NCBI GenBank assembly: GCA_963723235.1 | Contig: CAVRPV010000011.1 | Location: 186,001-250,000, forward strand | Length of the DNA: 64,000 nucleotides | Direction: 5' to 3' | Origin: CAIRTM01 sp963723235 | GTDB taxonomy: Bacteria; Desulfobacterota; WTBG01; CAIYCZ01; CAIRTM01 | Shown: piece by piece, positions 16,505-24,862 of the stretch | Position numbering within the stretch: position 1 is the stretch's first letter | How the letters are laid out: every line of letters starts with the position of its first letter | Translations under genes and position numbers: made by a program | The notes under the pieces: generated by a model | Databases searched by the model: none | The model's input: only the letters and a program-made list of their open reading frames with translations | What the model was told of the DNA's origin: nothing

Positions 16505-18493
16505 TTACGGTTTTGCAGTCTCTGCAGGCAGATGATGCAGTTGGTTATAATAAAGATAGCCCGGCAGCAGAGCGTGGGCACGGGCGGTTTTTACAAAGTC
16601 GGGGTCTAATGTTGCAGGAATAAGTCTTTCCCCTGCAAAGGTAAACTGGGCAGGCTGCATATCGGGTCGCAGGATGAGAACTCTGTTGCCCTCCATGAAA
16701 GCATTTATATTTTCATACTGCAGTATTGCTCTGCCGGGGGTACTGTCCGGCAGGCTTAAAAGCGCCCTGCCGGGGCAGGGGTGCTCAACGCTGACGCCCA
16801 TGAGGTCAAGCAGGGTCGGTGGCATATCGATCTGGCTCGCGACCCGGTCATAGACGCCGGGCTTGACAGCGGGTCCGATCAACAGGCCCGGAATGTGAAA
16901 CTTCCTGACGGGTATCAGATCCAGTCCTTGAAGCCGGGCACTGTGGTCGGCGATGACCAGAAAGAGGGTGTTTTTGTAATACGGCTCTTTTTTTGCCGCA
17001 TCGAAAAATTTTCCCAAAGCGTAATCAGCATATTTAATCGCATTGTTTTGGGTTTTTTTTGGCTGTTCAAACAGCTCGATGCGTCCGTCGGGAAACTCAA
17101 AGGGGGAATGGCCCGTGGTGGTTAGGATAAGGCTGAAAAAGGGGTTGGTTCCGTGGCCTTTAAACACCTCAAGCGCTTTTTTGAAAACGTCTTCATCGTA
17201 GACACCCCAGGTGGCCTCAAAAATAGTTTTATCAAAGCATTCTCTGTCATAAATCCGCTGGATACCGTTGCCGATAAAAAAAGCACTCATGTTGTCAAAG
17301 CTTTTTCTTCCGCCGTAGATAAATTCCGTTGCATAGCCCCTGCGGCGGAGCAGTTCTGCAATAGTGAAAAAATTGCTTTGGGAAAGCCCAAGCTTTACCG
17401 CGCTTTGCCCCGGTGTCGGCGGAAAGCCTGAAATGACCGCTTCGATGCCGCGCACGGTTCGCGTGCCGGTTGAATAGAGGTTTGTAAAAAGAAGCCCTTC
17501 CTTGCTGAGCCGGTCGATGTTCGGTGTCAGTGGTAGTCCGCCAAGGCACCCTACGAATTCCGCGCCCATGCTCTCCTCAATAATAATGACAAGATTCATG
17601 GGCTGCTGCGCGGGGAAGTTTGATTTTTGATAATGCAGCAGCGGTATATCCGGATTGGTGCAGGCCTCATCGGGAATGCAGGATTCTTTTCTGACCCTTG
17701 TCAGCATTTCCCGGGGATCCATGTTTCCGTACACAGTCGTCGGGTTTTGCTCCATTTTTTTTAGGGAATAATACGCGTTTGACAGGGAGTAGGTGGAGTT
17801 AAGGGCAAGCTGGTTTGTAATATTACTGGTTGAAAATGATGCAAGGTTTATGTCTGCAGCTCTGTGTAGAAAGGATGCCCGGTATCCGAAATAGACAAGT
17901 ATGCCGGCGGCAAGGGCGAGAAGTATTCTTTTTTTCAAGGAACAGGCCGTGGTCCGTGCAAGCAGTCTCTGTGATGCGCCGAATACCAGCCAGCCAGTCA
18001 GGACGGTTGCCAGAACACCTGCCGCCAGGCTGAGTCCGAAGCCTTTAAAGATCATTGTATAGACTTCACGTGTTTGTGCCATGTGCTCTAAAAAAATGCG
18101 GTCGAGGCGTGTGTCAAACTCAGCCATGAAGGGAAATGTGGCAATCTCGAGAAAAACAAATAACGATGCAAAGCCGGAAAAATATAAGGAAAATAACAGG
18201 CGTGATTTTGGGACTGCTCGTGCGGGAAGCAGGATCAGTGCAGCCAGAGGCAGTATCAGAACCCGGCACAGGAGCATAGTGTCAATACGGAATCCTATGG
18301 GAAAAAGCAGATAGTACTGCTCCACTTCCCTGACTCTGCTGAAGTGCTCGGCGCACAGGACGGATCGGAAGAAAGTAAAAATAAAAAGGCCGGCCAGATA
18401 AAACAGCACTACCGGTGTCAGCGGCTGGAGTGCTGACAGCCCCTGTGTAAACAGGGATTTTTTGCCGGTTTCCGAGGCGGAAAGATTTGTCAT
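16505..18493 (-). CDS. LtaS/OpgB-type sulfatase-fold membrane phosphoglycerol transferase
   Basis: A 662-residue membrane-anchored enzyme of the alkaline phosphatase/sulfatase superfamily. About five N-terminal helices (to residue ~210) precede an extracytoplasmic catalytic domain. Metal and nucleophile residues of LtaS can be matched: Glu in IIIEESMGAEF, the nucleophile Thr in STGTRTVRG, His in TTTGHSPFEF, and Asp-His in VIADHSARLQG. The family transfers phosphoglycerol or phosphoethanolamine to envelope glycans. OpgB and rhizobial CgmB act on osmoregulated or cyclic glucans, so with a cyclic glucan synthase 6 kb away a glucan-modifying role is a reasonable inference. Near-identical terminators flank the gene, suggesting it was inserted or duplicated with one. 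Substrate unproven. Confidence 0.85.
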   Translation of the reverse strand: MTNLSASETGKKSLFTQGLSALQPLTPVVLFYLAGLFIFTFFRSVLCAEHFSRVREVEQYYLLFPIGFRIDTMLLCRVLILPLAALILLPARAVPKSRLLFSLYFSGFASLFVFLEIATFPFMAEFDTRLDRIFLEHMAQTREVYTMIFKGFGLSLAAGVLATVLTGWLVFGASQRLLARTTACSLKKRILLALAAGILVYFGYRASFLHRAADINLASFSTSNITNQLALNSTYSLSNAYYSLKKMEQNPTTVYGNMDPREMLTRVRKESCIPDEACTNPDIPLLHYQKSNFPAQQPMNLVIIIEESMGAEFVGCLGGLPLTPNIDRLSKEGLLFTNLYSTGTRTVRGIEAVISGFPPTPGQSAVKLGLSQSNFFTIAELLRRRGYATEFIYGGRKSFDNMSAFFIGNGIQRIYDRECFDKTIFEATWGVYDEDVFKKALEVFKGHGTNPFFSLILTTTGHSPFEFPDGRIELFEQPKKTQNNAIKYADYALGKFFDAAKKEPYYKNTLFLVIADHSARLQGLDLIPVRKFHIPGLLIGPAVKPGVYDRVASQIDMPPTLLDLMGVSVEHPCPGRALLSLPDSTPGRAILQYENINAFMEGNRVLILRPDMQPAQFTFAGERLIPATLDPDFVKTARAHALLPGYLYYNQLHHLPAETAKP

Positions 18494-18740
18494 TTGTACG
18501 TTTCTTCTCTACCAGAATTCTTTGAAGCAGGTATTAAGGCTTGTGGAGACACTTCCGCAGTTGCAGGGAGTAGTCAAGGCAAAGCATCAATGGTTGCTGT
18601 TAGCGCTGTTGCTCATTTTTTATACTTCCCCTGTATTAACCAGGCGTTAAAGACAGGTTAACTTTTTTTAATACCGGACTGCGGCACCAGGGTGTTAACA
18701 GCCAAAGGGTGAGTAGAATAGGGATACAGGTCTTTGGGGT
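18494..18740. other. Upstream region of the sulfatase gene
   Basis: About 250 bases holding the 5' region of the minus-strand sulfatase gene. No second gene is seen. The ribosome site (AGAAGAAAC before the ATG at 18493) is weak, and I could not fix a promoter. Confidence 0.4.
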
Positions 18741-18800
18741 GGGCATTTTCATTCAGGCAAAAAAAAAGAACAGGGCTGCAGGGGAGCCCTGTTCTTTTGA
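18741..18800 (-). terminator. Rho-independent terminator of the actP operon
   Basis: Perfect hairpin on the minus strand: AAAGAACAGGGCT pairs with AGCCCTGTTCTTT across a short loop (CCCCTGC), followed by nine T. It begins 17 bases after the actP stop. The 60 bp unit recurs at 16363-16421. Confidence 0.9.
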
Positions 18801-18817
18801 TGTCGATTGCTGATTTT

Positions 18818-20716
18818 TTACGCGAGCGGTTTGCTGTTCTTGGAGGGGAACAGCAGAGAGAACACAACCAGCGTAATAAATGACAGCGGGATGGTGATGA
18901 TACCGGGCTGGCCCAGCGGGCTCGGAGCGGTCTTGGGATCCCAACCATACTGAGCATACAGATCGGGGCTGAGCAGAATGAGCGTCAGTGCGGTTACCAT
19001 ACCCACGAGAATGGATGCGGCAACGCCGACAGCTGAGGTCTTTTTCCAGAAGATGACCATCATAATGGCCGGCAAATTGGCCGAGGCAGCAACTGCAAAT
19101 GCCAGGCCTACCAGGAACGACACATTCATGCCCTTGAAAAGGATACCCAGGATAATAGCGATGATACCGACCACGATGGCTGAGATTTTACCGGCTTTCA
19201 CCTGTCCGGCATCGGTCATTTTAATACCGCCGAAGTTGGAGATCAGGTCATGGGCAACCGCGCCGGAAGCAGCAACGATCAGTCCGCTGACCGTGCCGAG
19301 CACGGTGGCGAAGGCTATGGCTGAGATGCAGGAGAAGAGAAAGATACCGAAGAATTTGGCCAGCAGCGGGGCAGACATGTTTGAGTCAGCAAGGTCAAGA
19401 ACACCATGCGTCATGGCACCGAGGCCCATGAACAGGGTCAGGATATAGAAAAAGCCGATGGAGGCGATTGCCACGATGGTTGATTTGCGGGCATCCTTGG
19501 GGCTCGGCACCGTGTAGTAGCGGATCAGGATGTGCGGCAGGGCCGATGTTCCCAGGAACAGAGCCAGCATCAGGGAGATGAAATCAATTTTGTCCCAGGC
19601 CTTGCTTCCTTCGTCAATTTTAAACTTGAGGCCGGGGCGCATAATTCTCTCACCGGCGGTCGGGGTGTGCTTCCAGAGGGTGACATTGTCAGCGCCGTCT
19701 TTAAATACCTTCTTTGAGAAAAGGATAACTTCACTGTTGGTAATGGTTGAGAGAAATTCAAACGGACCAACGGGTCCGGTTTCGCTGACTTCTTTGCCGT
19801 CCACGATGATTTTGCTCATGTGGCCGACCTGGTAGAATTTGCGCTCTGACTTGGGTGCGCCGTTATAGAGTGTTTCGCCGTTTTCAAGTACAACCATGGA
19901 GGGTGTTTCGATCACAGCTTTGCCTTCTTTTTGAAGCTGCCACCAGGTCTGCACGCCGTCTTTTTCAAGTTTGACAACGCCGATTTGCGCTGTTCTGGCT
20001 GGCAATGGTGTAGCCGTCTGCAACGCTTGTTACCACGCCGTTTTCGGATGCAACGTTCAGGGTTATAAATTTATGGTAGCTTCAGATCGGGTTTGAGCTT
20101 GTAGCCGTTTACAAACAGGGCAGATTGTCAGGATGGTTGAAAAGAGAATCAGCAGGCCGCCCTTGATGAACTGCACATAGGTGGTAGAAGCCATACCGGC
20201 GGTTGCAACGATAAAAATAACGATACCGCCGACCAGGATAACGCCGACATAGTGGGGCATGCCCAGCAGGGGGGTTATCAGGGCGCCGGCGCCGACCATC
20301 TGCGGGATCAGGTAGCAGATGGATACGACCAAGGTGCTGATCGCGGCCATGAGCTGAATGCCTTTGGAGTTGAAACGGCTGTCAAGCGCGTCGGTGAAGG
20401 TGTACTTGCCGGCTTTTTTCAGCGGCTCGGCAACAACGAACAGGGCCACAACCCAACCGGCCAGATAGCCGATGGAATACAGGAAGCCGTCATAACCCAG
20501 AAAGGCGATCATGCCGCAAATGCCCAGAAACGAAGCAGCGGACAGGTAGTCACCGGCAAATGCTATCCCGTTGACAAACCAGTGAATCTGGCCGCCGGCT
20601 GCATAGTAGCCTGCGGATGATTTGGTTTTGCTTGCAAAATATTTTGATATGCCGAGCACGGCAATCACAAATGCGATAAATAAAACTATTGCAAAGATTG
20701 AGGCATCATAAATCAT
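18818..20716 (-). pseudogene. actP: Cation/acetate symporter (SSS family), frame disrupted
   Basis: Sodium:solute symporter of the acetate permease type. The N-terminal part (20716-20063) carries helices 1-5 with YYAAGGQIHWFVNGIAFAGD and SFLGICGMIAFLGYDG. The C-terminal part (from 20023) carries the rest, including LFLGTSALPHILIRYYTVPSPKDARKS. Between them at least three frame changes are needed within about 120 bases (20020-20135) to join FVNGYKLKP..., ITLNVASENGVVT and IGVVKLEKDG. Rebuilt, it is about 632 residues, longer than the roughly 550 of E. coli ActP, owing to a soluble insert of about 150 residues after helix 5. AGGAGA precedes the ATG. The DUF485 gene upstream is its usual partner. 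Confidence 0.8.
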
Positions 20717-20743
20717 TGTTTTGTTCTCCTGGTGTGATGTGTG

Positions 20744-21017
20744 TTATTTGTTCATCTGGTCTTCAGCTTTTGTGCACATGTTGTTGTAGATAACGCCCAT
20801 GACAATGGCCAGTATAATCAAGCCCATGCCGTACACCACTGCCAGGTTCAGACCGGAAAATACGATCATTCCCATCAGTTTCGGGGTGAAGGTGTTGAGG
20901 GCGACAAATGCTGCGTACACCACAGCAGTATACGATGAACAAATAAATACCAAGGCGCTCTTTATACGCGGTAGCCTTGTCTTCGCCCCAGTCTGTTGAT
21001 GGTCCGTGTCCTGCCAT
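20744..21017 (-). pseudogene. DUF485 membrane protein (YjcH-like), frameshifted
   Basis: Small inner-membrane protein that accompanies acetate symporters; its exact role is unclear. Reading starts MAGHGPSTDWGEDKATAYKE after a strong AAGGAGG, reaches LGIYLF, and must change frame near 20945-20955 to continue as SSYTAVVYAAFVALNTF... to AEDQMNK. Rebuilt length is about 90 residues with two helices, typical of DUF485. It precedes actP by 27 bases on the same strand, so the two form one operon in which both genes are disrupted. Confidence 0.75.
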
Positions 21018-21747
21018 AGTGAAACCTCCTTGTGTTGTTACATTATTAAAAATTAAAAAAATATGAGTGCTTCATGTCCATCAGCCTGCCGTTAGATACA
21101 CAAACTCAGCCGCACCCCCGGCGCCGCTGAGTTTTGCTGTCGGCCGCTGTGCAGCTCTTCATCGTATACAGAGCGCACAGTATTTTTAACTCTACTGCTG
21201 TATGAAGCCTTTAGGACACCAAACAGTGTTGCAAATCCAATGCCATGTTCGGCTACAGGCCCAATGCAGTGTTTAAGCTCCTGAGATTGCTTTATTTTTT
21301 TATTTGCAGGAGGGTGCCTTCCACAATTCTGCGAATAAGGTGCGGACATATTTTTTGACATTATGGCAAAATAAAAGTTCTTCACTTTATTTTTATCTTA
21401 AAGCGATCTGTTTTTAATGGTTAATATGGTAAATTTATTGACAAGTTGTCAAGTGTGCTGATCGATGGTGTGTTTACAAAACAAACATATTGCTTGTTGA
21501 AAGTGCTTCGGTGGCATGTAAAAGCCTTGTGATGATAGCCTGTTAGCCATTGCCAATCAGGTGCGGTTTCTATACTGCACCATAAACGGTTTGCGCTTCG
21601 GCAGTGTTGGTGCTATAAATCTGCCGGTTGACAGAAGGTGCACCCGGCTTCGGATTCGATGTCGACACGAACAGATTGTAACAGGCTGGCAATAGGTGGG
21701 CGACTTCCCTCCTGCCGCCGATGAACTAACCGACAGGGTAAGACCGT
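21018..21747. other. Intergenic region upstream of DUF485-actP and hsp33-like genes
   Basis: About 730 bases of fairly AT-rich sequence between divergent genes. A hairpin with AACTCAGC and GCTGAGTT arms and four T lies at 21103-21134. A minus-strand open frame of 97 codons at 21092-21385 has no recognisable motif and lacks a good ribosome site, so I do not call it a gene. The remainder probably holds the divergent promoters, which I could not place. Confidence 0.4.
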
Positions 21748-22497
21748 ATGAAGTATCTTTCGCATTATTATCGTTATCTCTGGCAGGGGCCGGAGTTGAT
21801 CGTCATTGTTGGCAATGCCGCAAATCTCTGGCAGGGGCTTCGGGAATACGGCGAGAAATACAGCATAGCGCCCGGCGACAGTGCCGGGGATGCGGCTGTG
21901 CAGCGTATGCTTGCCGGCGCAGGGCTTGCCGCGGTTTCGCTGCCTGAGCGCGAGTCCTGGGGCTGGACCCTGTCGCTGCCCGGAAGCAGTATCGGGATTT
22001 TTTGCGCAGTTGAACCGGAAGGAATGGCCTGCGCATGCCTGCGTGAGAGTGCGCTGGAGGCCGATGCGGCCGTTGTGCAGCGCCAGGTCGAAAAGTCGCC
22101 CCTGACCCAGAGCCATTATACGCTGAGCACTACTGATCCGGTCAGGGCGGTTGAGCAGTATTTTGAATCATGCGCGCAGATGCTGGTGCGGGTCGCGGTG
22201 CTTGATGACGGGCGCGGCGTTTTTGTGCAGCCTTTGCCGGGCCATGGTTTCGGGCCGCTGGATGGTCTGTCCGACACCGAGCTGGTTGAGCGGTGCTGCA
22301 CGCTGGATGAGCGCGAAGACGTGAAACTGCTCGATGAGGTGCTGCTGTTTTACGGATGCCGCTGTTCGGATGAAATGATTTTGAATATGATCACAGCGCT
22401 TCCCGCCCCTCAGCGCGCTGAGCTCTGGCAGGATTCATCCTCGCTGACAGTCAACTGCCCGCGCTGCGGCCGGGCATATACGCTTACCAGGACATAA
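21748..22497 (+). CDS. Hsp33-like redox-regulated chaperone
   Basis: Cytoplasmic holdase of the Hsp33 type, activated when its zinc-binding cysteines oxidise. The 249-residue protein is shorter than typical Hsp33 (about 290). The C-terminal zinc switch is clear: CRCS near residue 210 and CPRC near 239, separated by the usual helix (DEMILNMITAL...). The segment VEQYFESCAQMLVRVAVLDD...GVFVQPLPGHG near 130-170 matches the substrate-binding core of the family. The N-terminal third is divergent. It is followed after 63 bases by a DsbA/FrnE-type thiol oxidoreductase on the same strand, which suggests a shared redox role. The ribosome site is weak. Confidence 0.75.
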   Translation: MKYLSHYYRYLWQGPELIVIVGNAANLWQGLREYGEKYSIAPGDSAGDAAVQRMLAGAGLAAVSLPERESWGWTLSLPGSSIGIFCAVEPEGMACACLRESALEADAAVVQRQVEKSPLTQSHYTLSTTDPVRAVEQYFESCAQMLVRVAVLDDGRGVFVQPLPGHGFGPLDGLSDTELVERCCTLDEREDVKLLDEVLLFYGCRCSDEMILNMITALPAPQRAELWQDSSSLTVNCPRCGRAYTLTRT

Positions 22498-22560
22498 AAC
22501 CGCCAGCTGTGTGTTGGTGCGCGCATCAGCCTGTTGAACATCATGAAAAGGAGTGTATCA

Positions 22561-23186
22561 ATGACGAAAAATACTGAGGGTATTTCCGTCCGGATTTTTA
22601 CAGACTACATATGACCGTTTTGCTATGTCGCCAAGGGTCTTGTCGATCGATTGAAAGAAGAGTTTTGCCTTCAGGATGAGTGGCTCCCCTTTGAAATTCA
22701 CCCTGAAACACAGCGCGGCGGCGTGCTGCTGACCGAGAGCCTGCCGCATATCGACTGGCCGGGACTCTACGCCCGGCTGCGGGAGATGGGCGCGCCGTAC
22801 AATAAAGTATTTGCAGATGTACGCGTGCTGCCGAATTCCAATGAGGTGCTGCAGGCCGGTGAATATGCGCTTGAGCATGGCGTCTTTGAGCAGTTTAACG
22901 AAGCCGTGTTTAAGGCTTATTTTACCGATCTGCAGGATATAGGATCAAGGGCAGTGATTCTTGAGTCTTGCAGCGCAGTGTGGCCTTGACGCTGCAGGAT
23001 CTTGCCCTCGCGCTTGACGGGAACCGCTATGCCGCACGGCTTCGCGCTGTAACCGAGGAGGCCCGCTCAAGCGGAATCAACAGCGCTCCGACATTTATTA
23101 TCGATAACACGTACGTTATTGTCGGTATGCAGTCTGAGGGACAGTTCCGGCAGCTTCTTCAAAAAGTGCGTGAAGCAAATCAATAG
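22561..23186 (+). CDS. DsbA/FrnE-family oxidoreductase with in-frame UGA (probable selenoprotein)
   Basis: Thioredoxin-fold DsbA/FrnE-type thiol oxidoreductase with no signal peptide, so probably cytoplasmic. The ATG at 22561 has a strong AAAAGGAG. It reads 17 codons to RIFTDYI, meets TGA (22612-22614), and continues in the same frame as PFCYVAKGLVDRLKEEF. Homologues have CPFC or CPWC exactly here, so UGA replaces the first catalytic Cys and a UxxC motif is likely. A SECIS-like hairpin follows. The rest fits FrnE (HPETQRGGVLL, AYFTDLQDIG, SAPTFIIDNTYVIVGMQ). Two frame changes near 22965-23005 are needed to join the central part to the last 60 residues; these may be errors or decay. The cis-Pro loop SAPTF is intact. 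If the UGA is not read as Sec, this is a pseudogene. Confidence 0.7.
22612..22646 (+). promoter_or_regulatory. UGA codon and SECIS-like hairpin
   Basis: After the TGA at 22612-22614, the stem TCG-C-CAAG (22628-22635) pairs with CTTG-T-CGA (22639-22646) with a single C/U mismatch, closing a GGU loop. The GGUC stretch begins about 21 bases after the UGA. In E. coli fdhF the SelB-binding loop also contains GGUC, about 18 bases after the UGA. The geometry therefore fits a bacterial SECIS, though I judged it by eye and not by folding. Confidence 0.55.
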
Positions 23187-23245
23187 CGAATGGACTCAGC
23201 AGCCATGCAGGGACTATGTACTCATAGACACGGAGATCCACTGTA

Positions 23246-24822
23246 ATGGACTGCGATATCCTGATTAAAAATGCTCTGCTGATTGACGGAAGCGGTGCAA
23301 CTGGCCGCATGCAGGATCTGGCTGTGGTCGGTGAGAGCATTGCGGCCATCGGTGATCTGGGGTCTTGCACGGCGGCCGAGGTGCTTGATGCCGCGGGTAT
23401 GTGCCTGTGCCCGGGGTTTATCGATATTCACGCGCATTCCGAGTTCAACGTGCTGATCGACGCGGGCCGCTCCAAGATCATGCAGGGCATCACGACCGAG
23501 GTGTGCGGCAACTGCGGCCTGTCGGCCGCGCCGCTTCTGGGCATGGCGCGCGAGCAGCGCAGAGCGGCCCTGGCAGCCTTCGGCCTTGATCCCGACTGGA
23601 CAAGCATGCAGGGCTATTGTGAGCGTCTGGATCGTATTGGCCTGCGCAACAACATTGCCTTGCTTGCCGGGCACGGCAATGTGCGCGGCTCGGTTATCGG
23701 CTACGGACCGGAGCAGGCGACTGCGGTGCAGCTGGGTGAGATGTGCGCTCTGCTTGAAGATTCCATGGAATGCGGCGCTGGGGACTGTCAAGCGGGCTTA
23801 TCTATCCGCCGGGTGCGTTCGCAAACGTTGATGAACTAGCCCGGCTGGCGGGCGTGGTGAAAAAATACGGCGGATTCTATGCCACGCATATGCGCAGCGA
23901 ATCGGATCATCTGATCGAGGCTGTCCGCGAAGCGCTGGAGGTCGGCCGCAGGGCAGGCGTGCCCGTGCAGATTTCACATTTGAAAACCATGGACCGGCGT
24001 AACTGGCACAAGCTTCCTGACGTGCTGGAGCTGATTGAACAGGCCCGGCGCAGCGGCATAGATGTTACCTCCGACCGCTACCCTTACTGCGCGTCAAGCA
24101 CGGGCCTTGATGCGCTGCTGCCGCTGTGGGCCTGTGCGGGCGGTAATGCGGCTGAACTGGAACGTCTGCGCGATCCGGCCCAGCGCGCTCGCATTCTCGC
24201 GGAGCTGTTCGCCCGCACACCTGCAGAGGAAGTCGGGACGACAACCATGCTTGCCCGCCTTGACGGGGAAGTAAACGCGCATCTGCAGGGCCGCATGCTT
24301 GCCGAGGCAGCAGATGCGCGCGGTCAGAGTGTGGGTGATGCCCTGTGTGATCTGCTCATCGAGGAGCAGCTTGACATTGACGCGATTTTTTTCTGCATGA
24401 GTGAGGACAATCTTCGCACGATTCTGCGCCAGGACTGGGTCATGCTGGGCAGCGATGCTGCTGTGCGCGACATTGACGGGGTGCTCGGCCGCGATATGCC
24501 GCATCCGCGCGCGTTCGGCACCTGCGCGCGTTTTCTGGAAATGGTACGTGATGAAAAGCTGATGCCGCTTGAAAAGGCCGTCAGCAAAATGACCAGCGTG
24601 CCGGCCGAGCGCATGGGTTTTAATGATCGCGGCCTGCTTGCCGCCGGCTTTCGGGCTGATCTCGTGCTGTTTGATCCGCACAGCGTGTGCGACACGGCAA
24701 CCTACGCCTCTCCGCATCAGTACCCCGCAGGCGTGCGCGCCGTTATGGTCAACGGCGTCTGGGCTGTCAGGGACGGTGCCTGCACGGACAAACTGCCGGG
24801 CAGGCTTTTGAGAAAATGCTGA
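23246..24822 (+). pseudogene. N-acyl-D-amino-acid deacylase, frameshifted
   Basis: Zinc-dependent amidohydrolase removing acyl groups from D-amino acids, about 525 residues when rebuilt. The first part has the metal site FIDIHAHSE near residue 60 and the Cys-containing EVCGNCGLSAAP near 95. The second part (from about 23785) has GLSSGLIYPPG, the metal residues in ATHMRSE and ISHLKTM, and the catalytic Asp region MLGSDAAV. The frames differ by one base. The break is near 23779-23787 (GGCGCTGGGGACTG), where one base change in the G run restores ECGALGLSSGL. Because the rest is intact, a sequence error in the homopolymer is plausible. It follows the frnE-like gene by 59 bases. Confidence 0.8.
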
Positions 24823-24862
24823 GCCTCACCCCTTGAGGCATTGTAAGTAGTTGCTTTCTCCG

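Noticed and set aside
21092..21385. A 97-codon minus-strand open frame as a gene
   Set aside because: No motif, no ribosome site, irregular composition, and overlap with a hairpin in the intergenic region.
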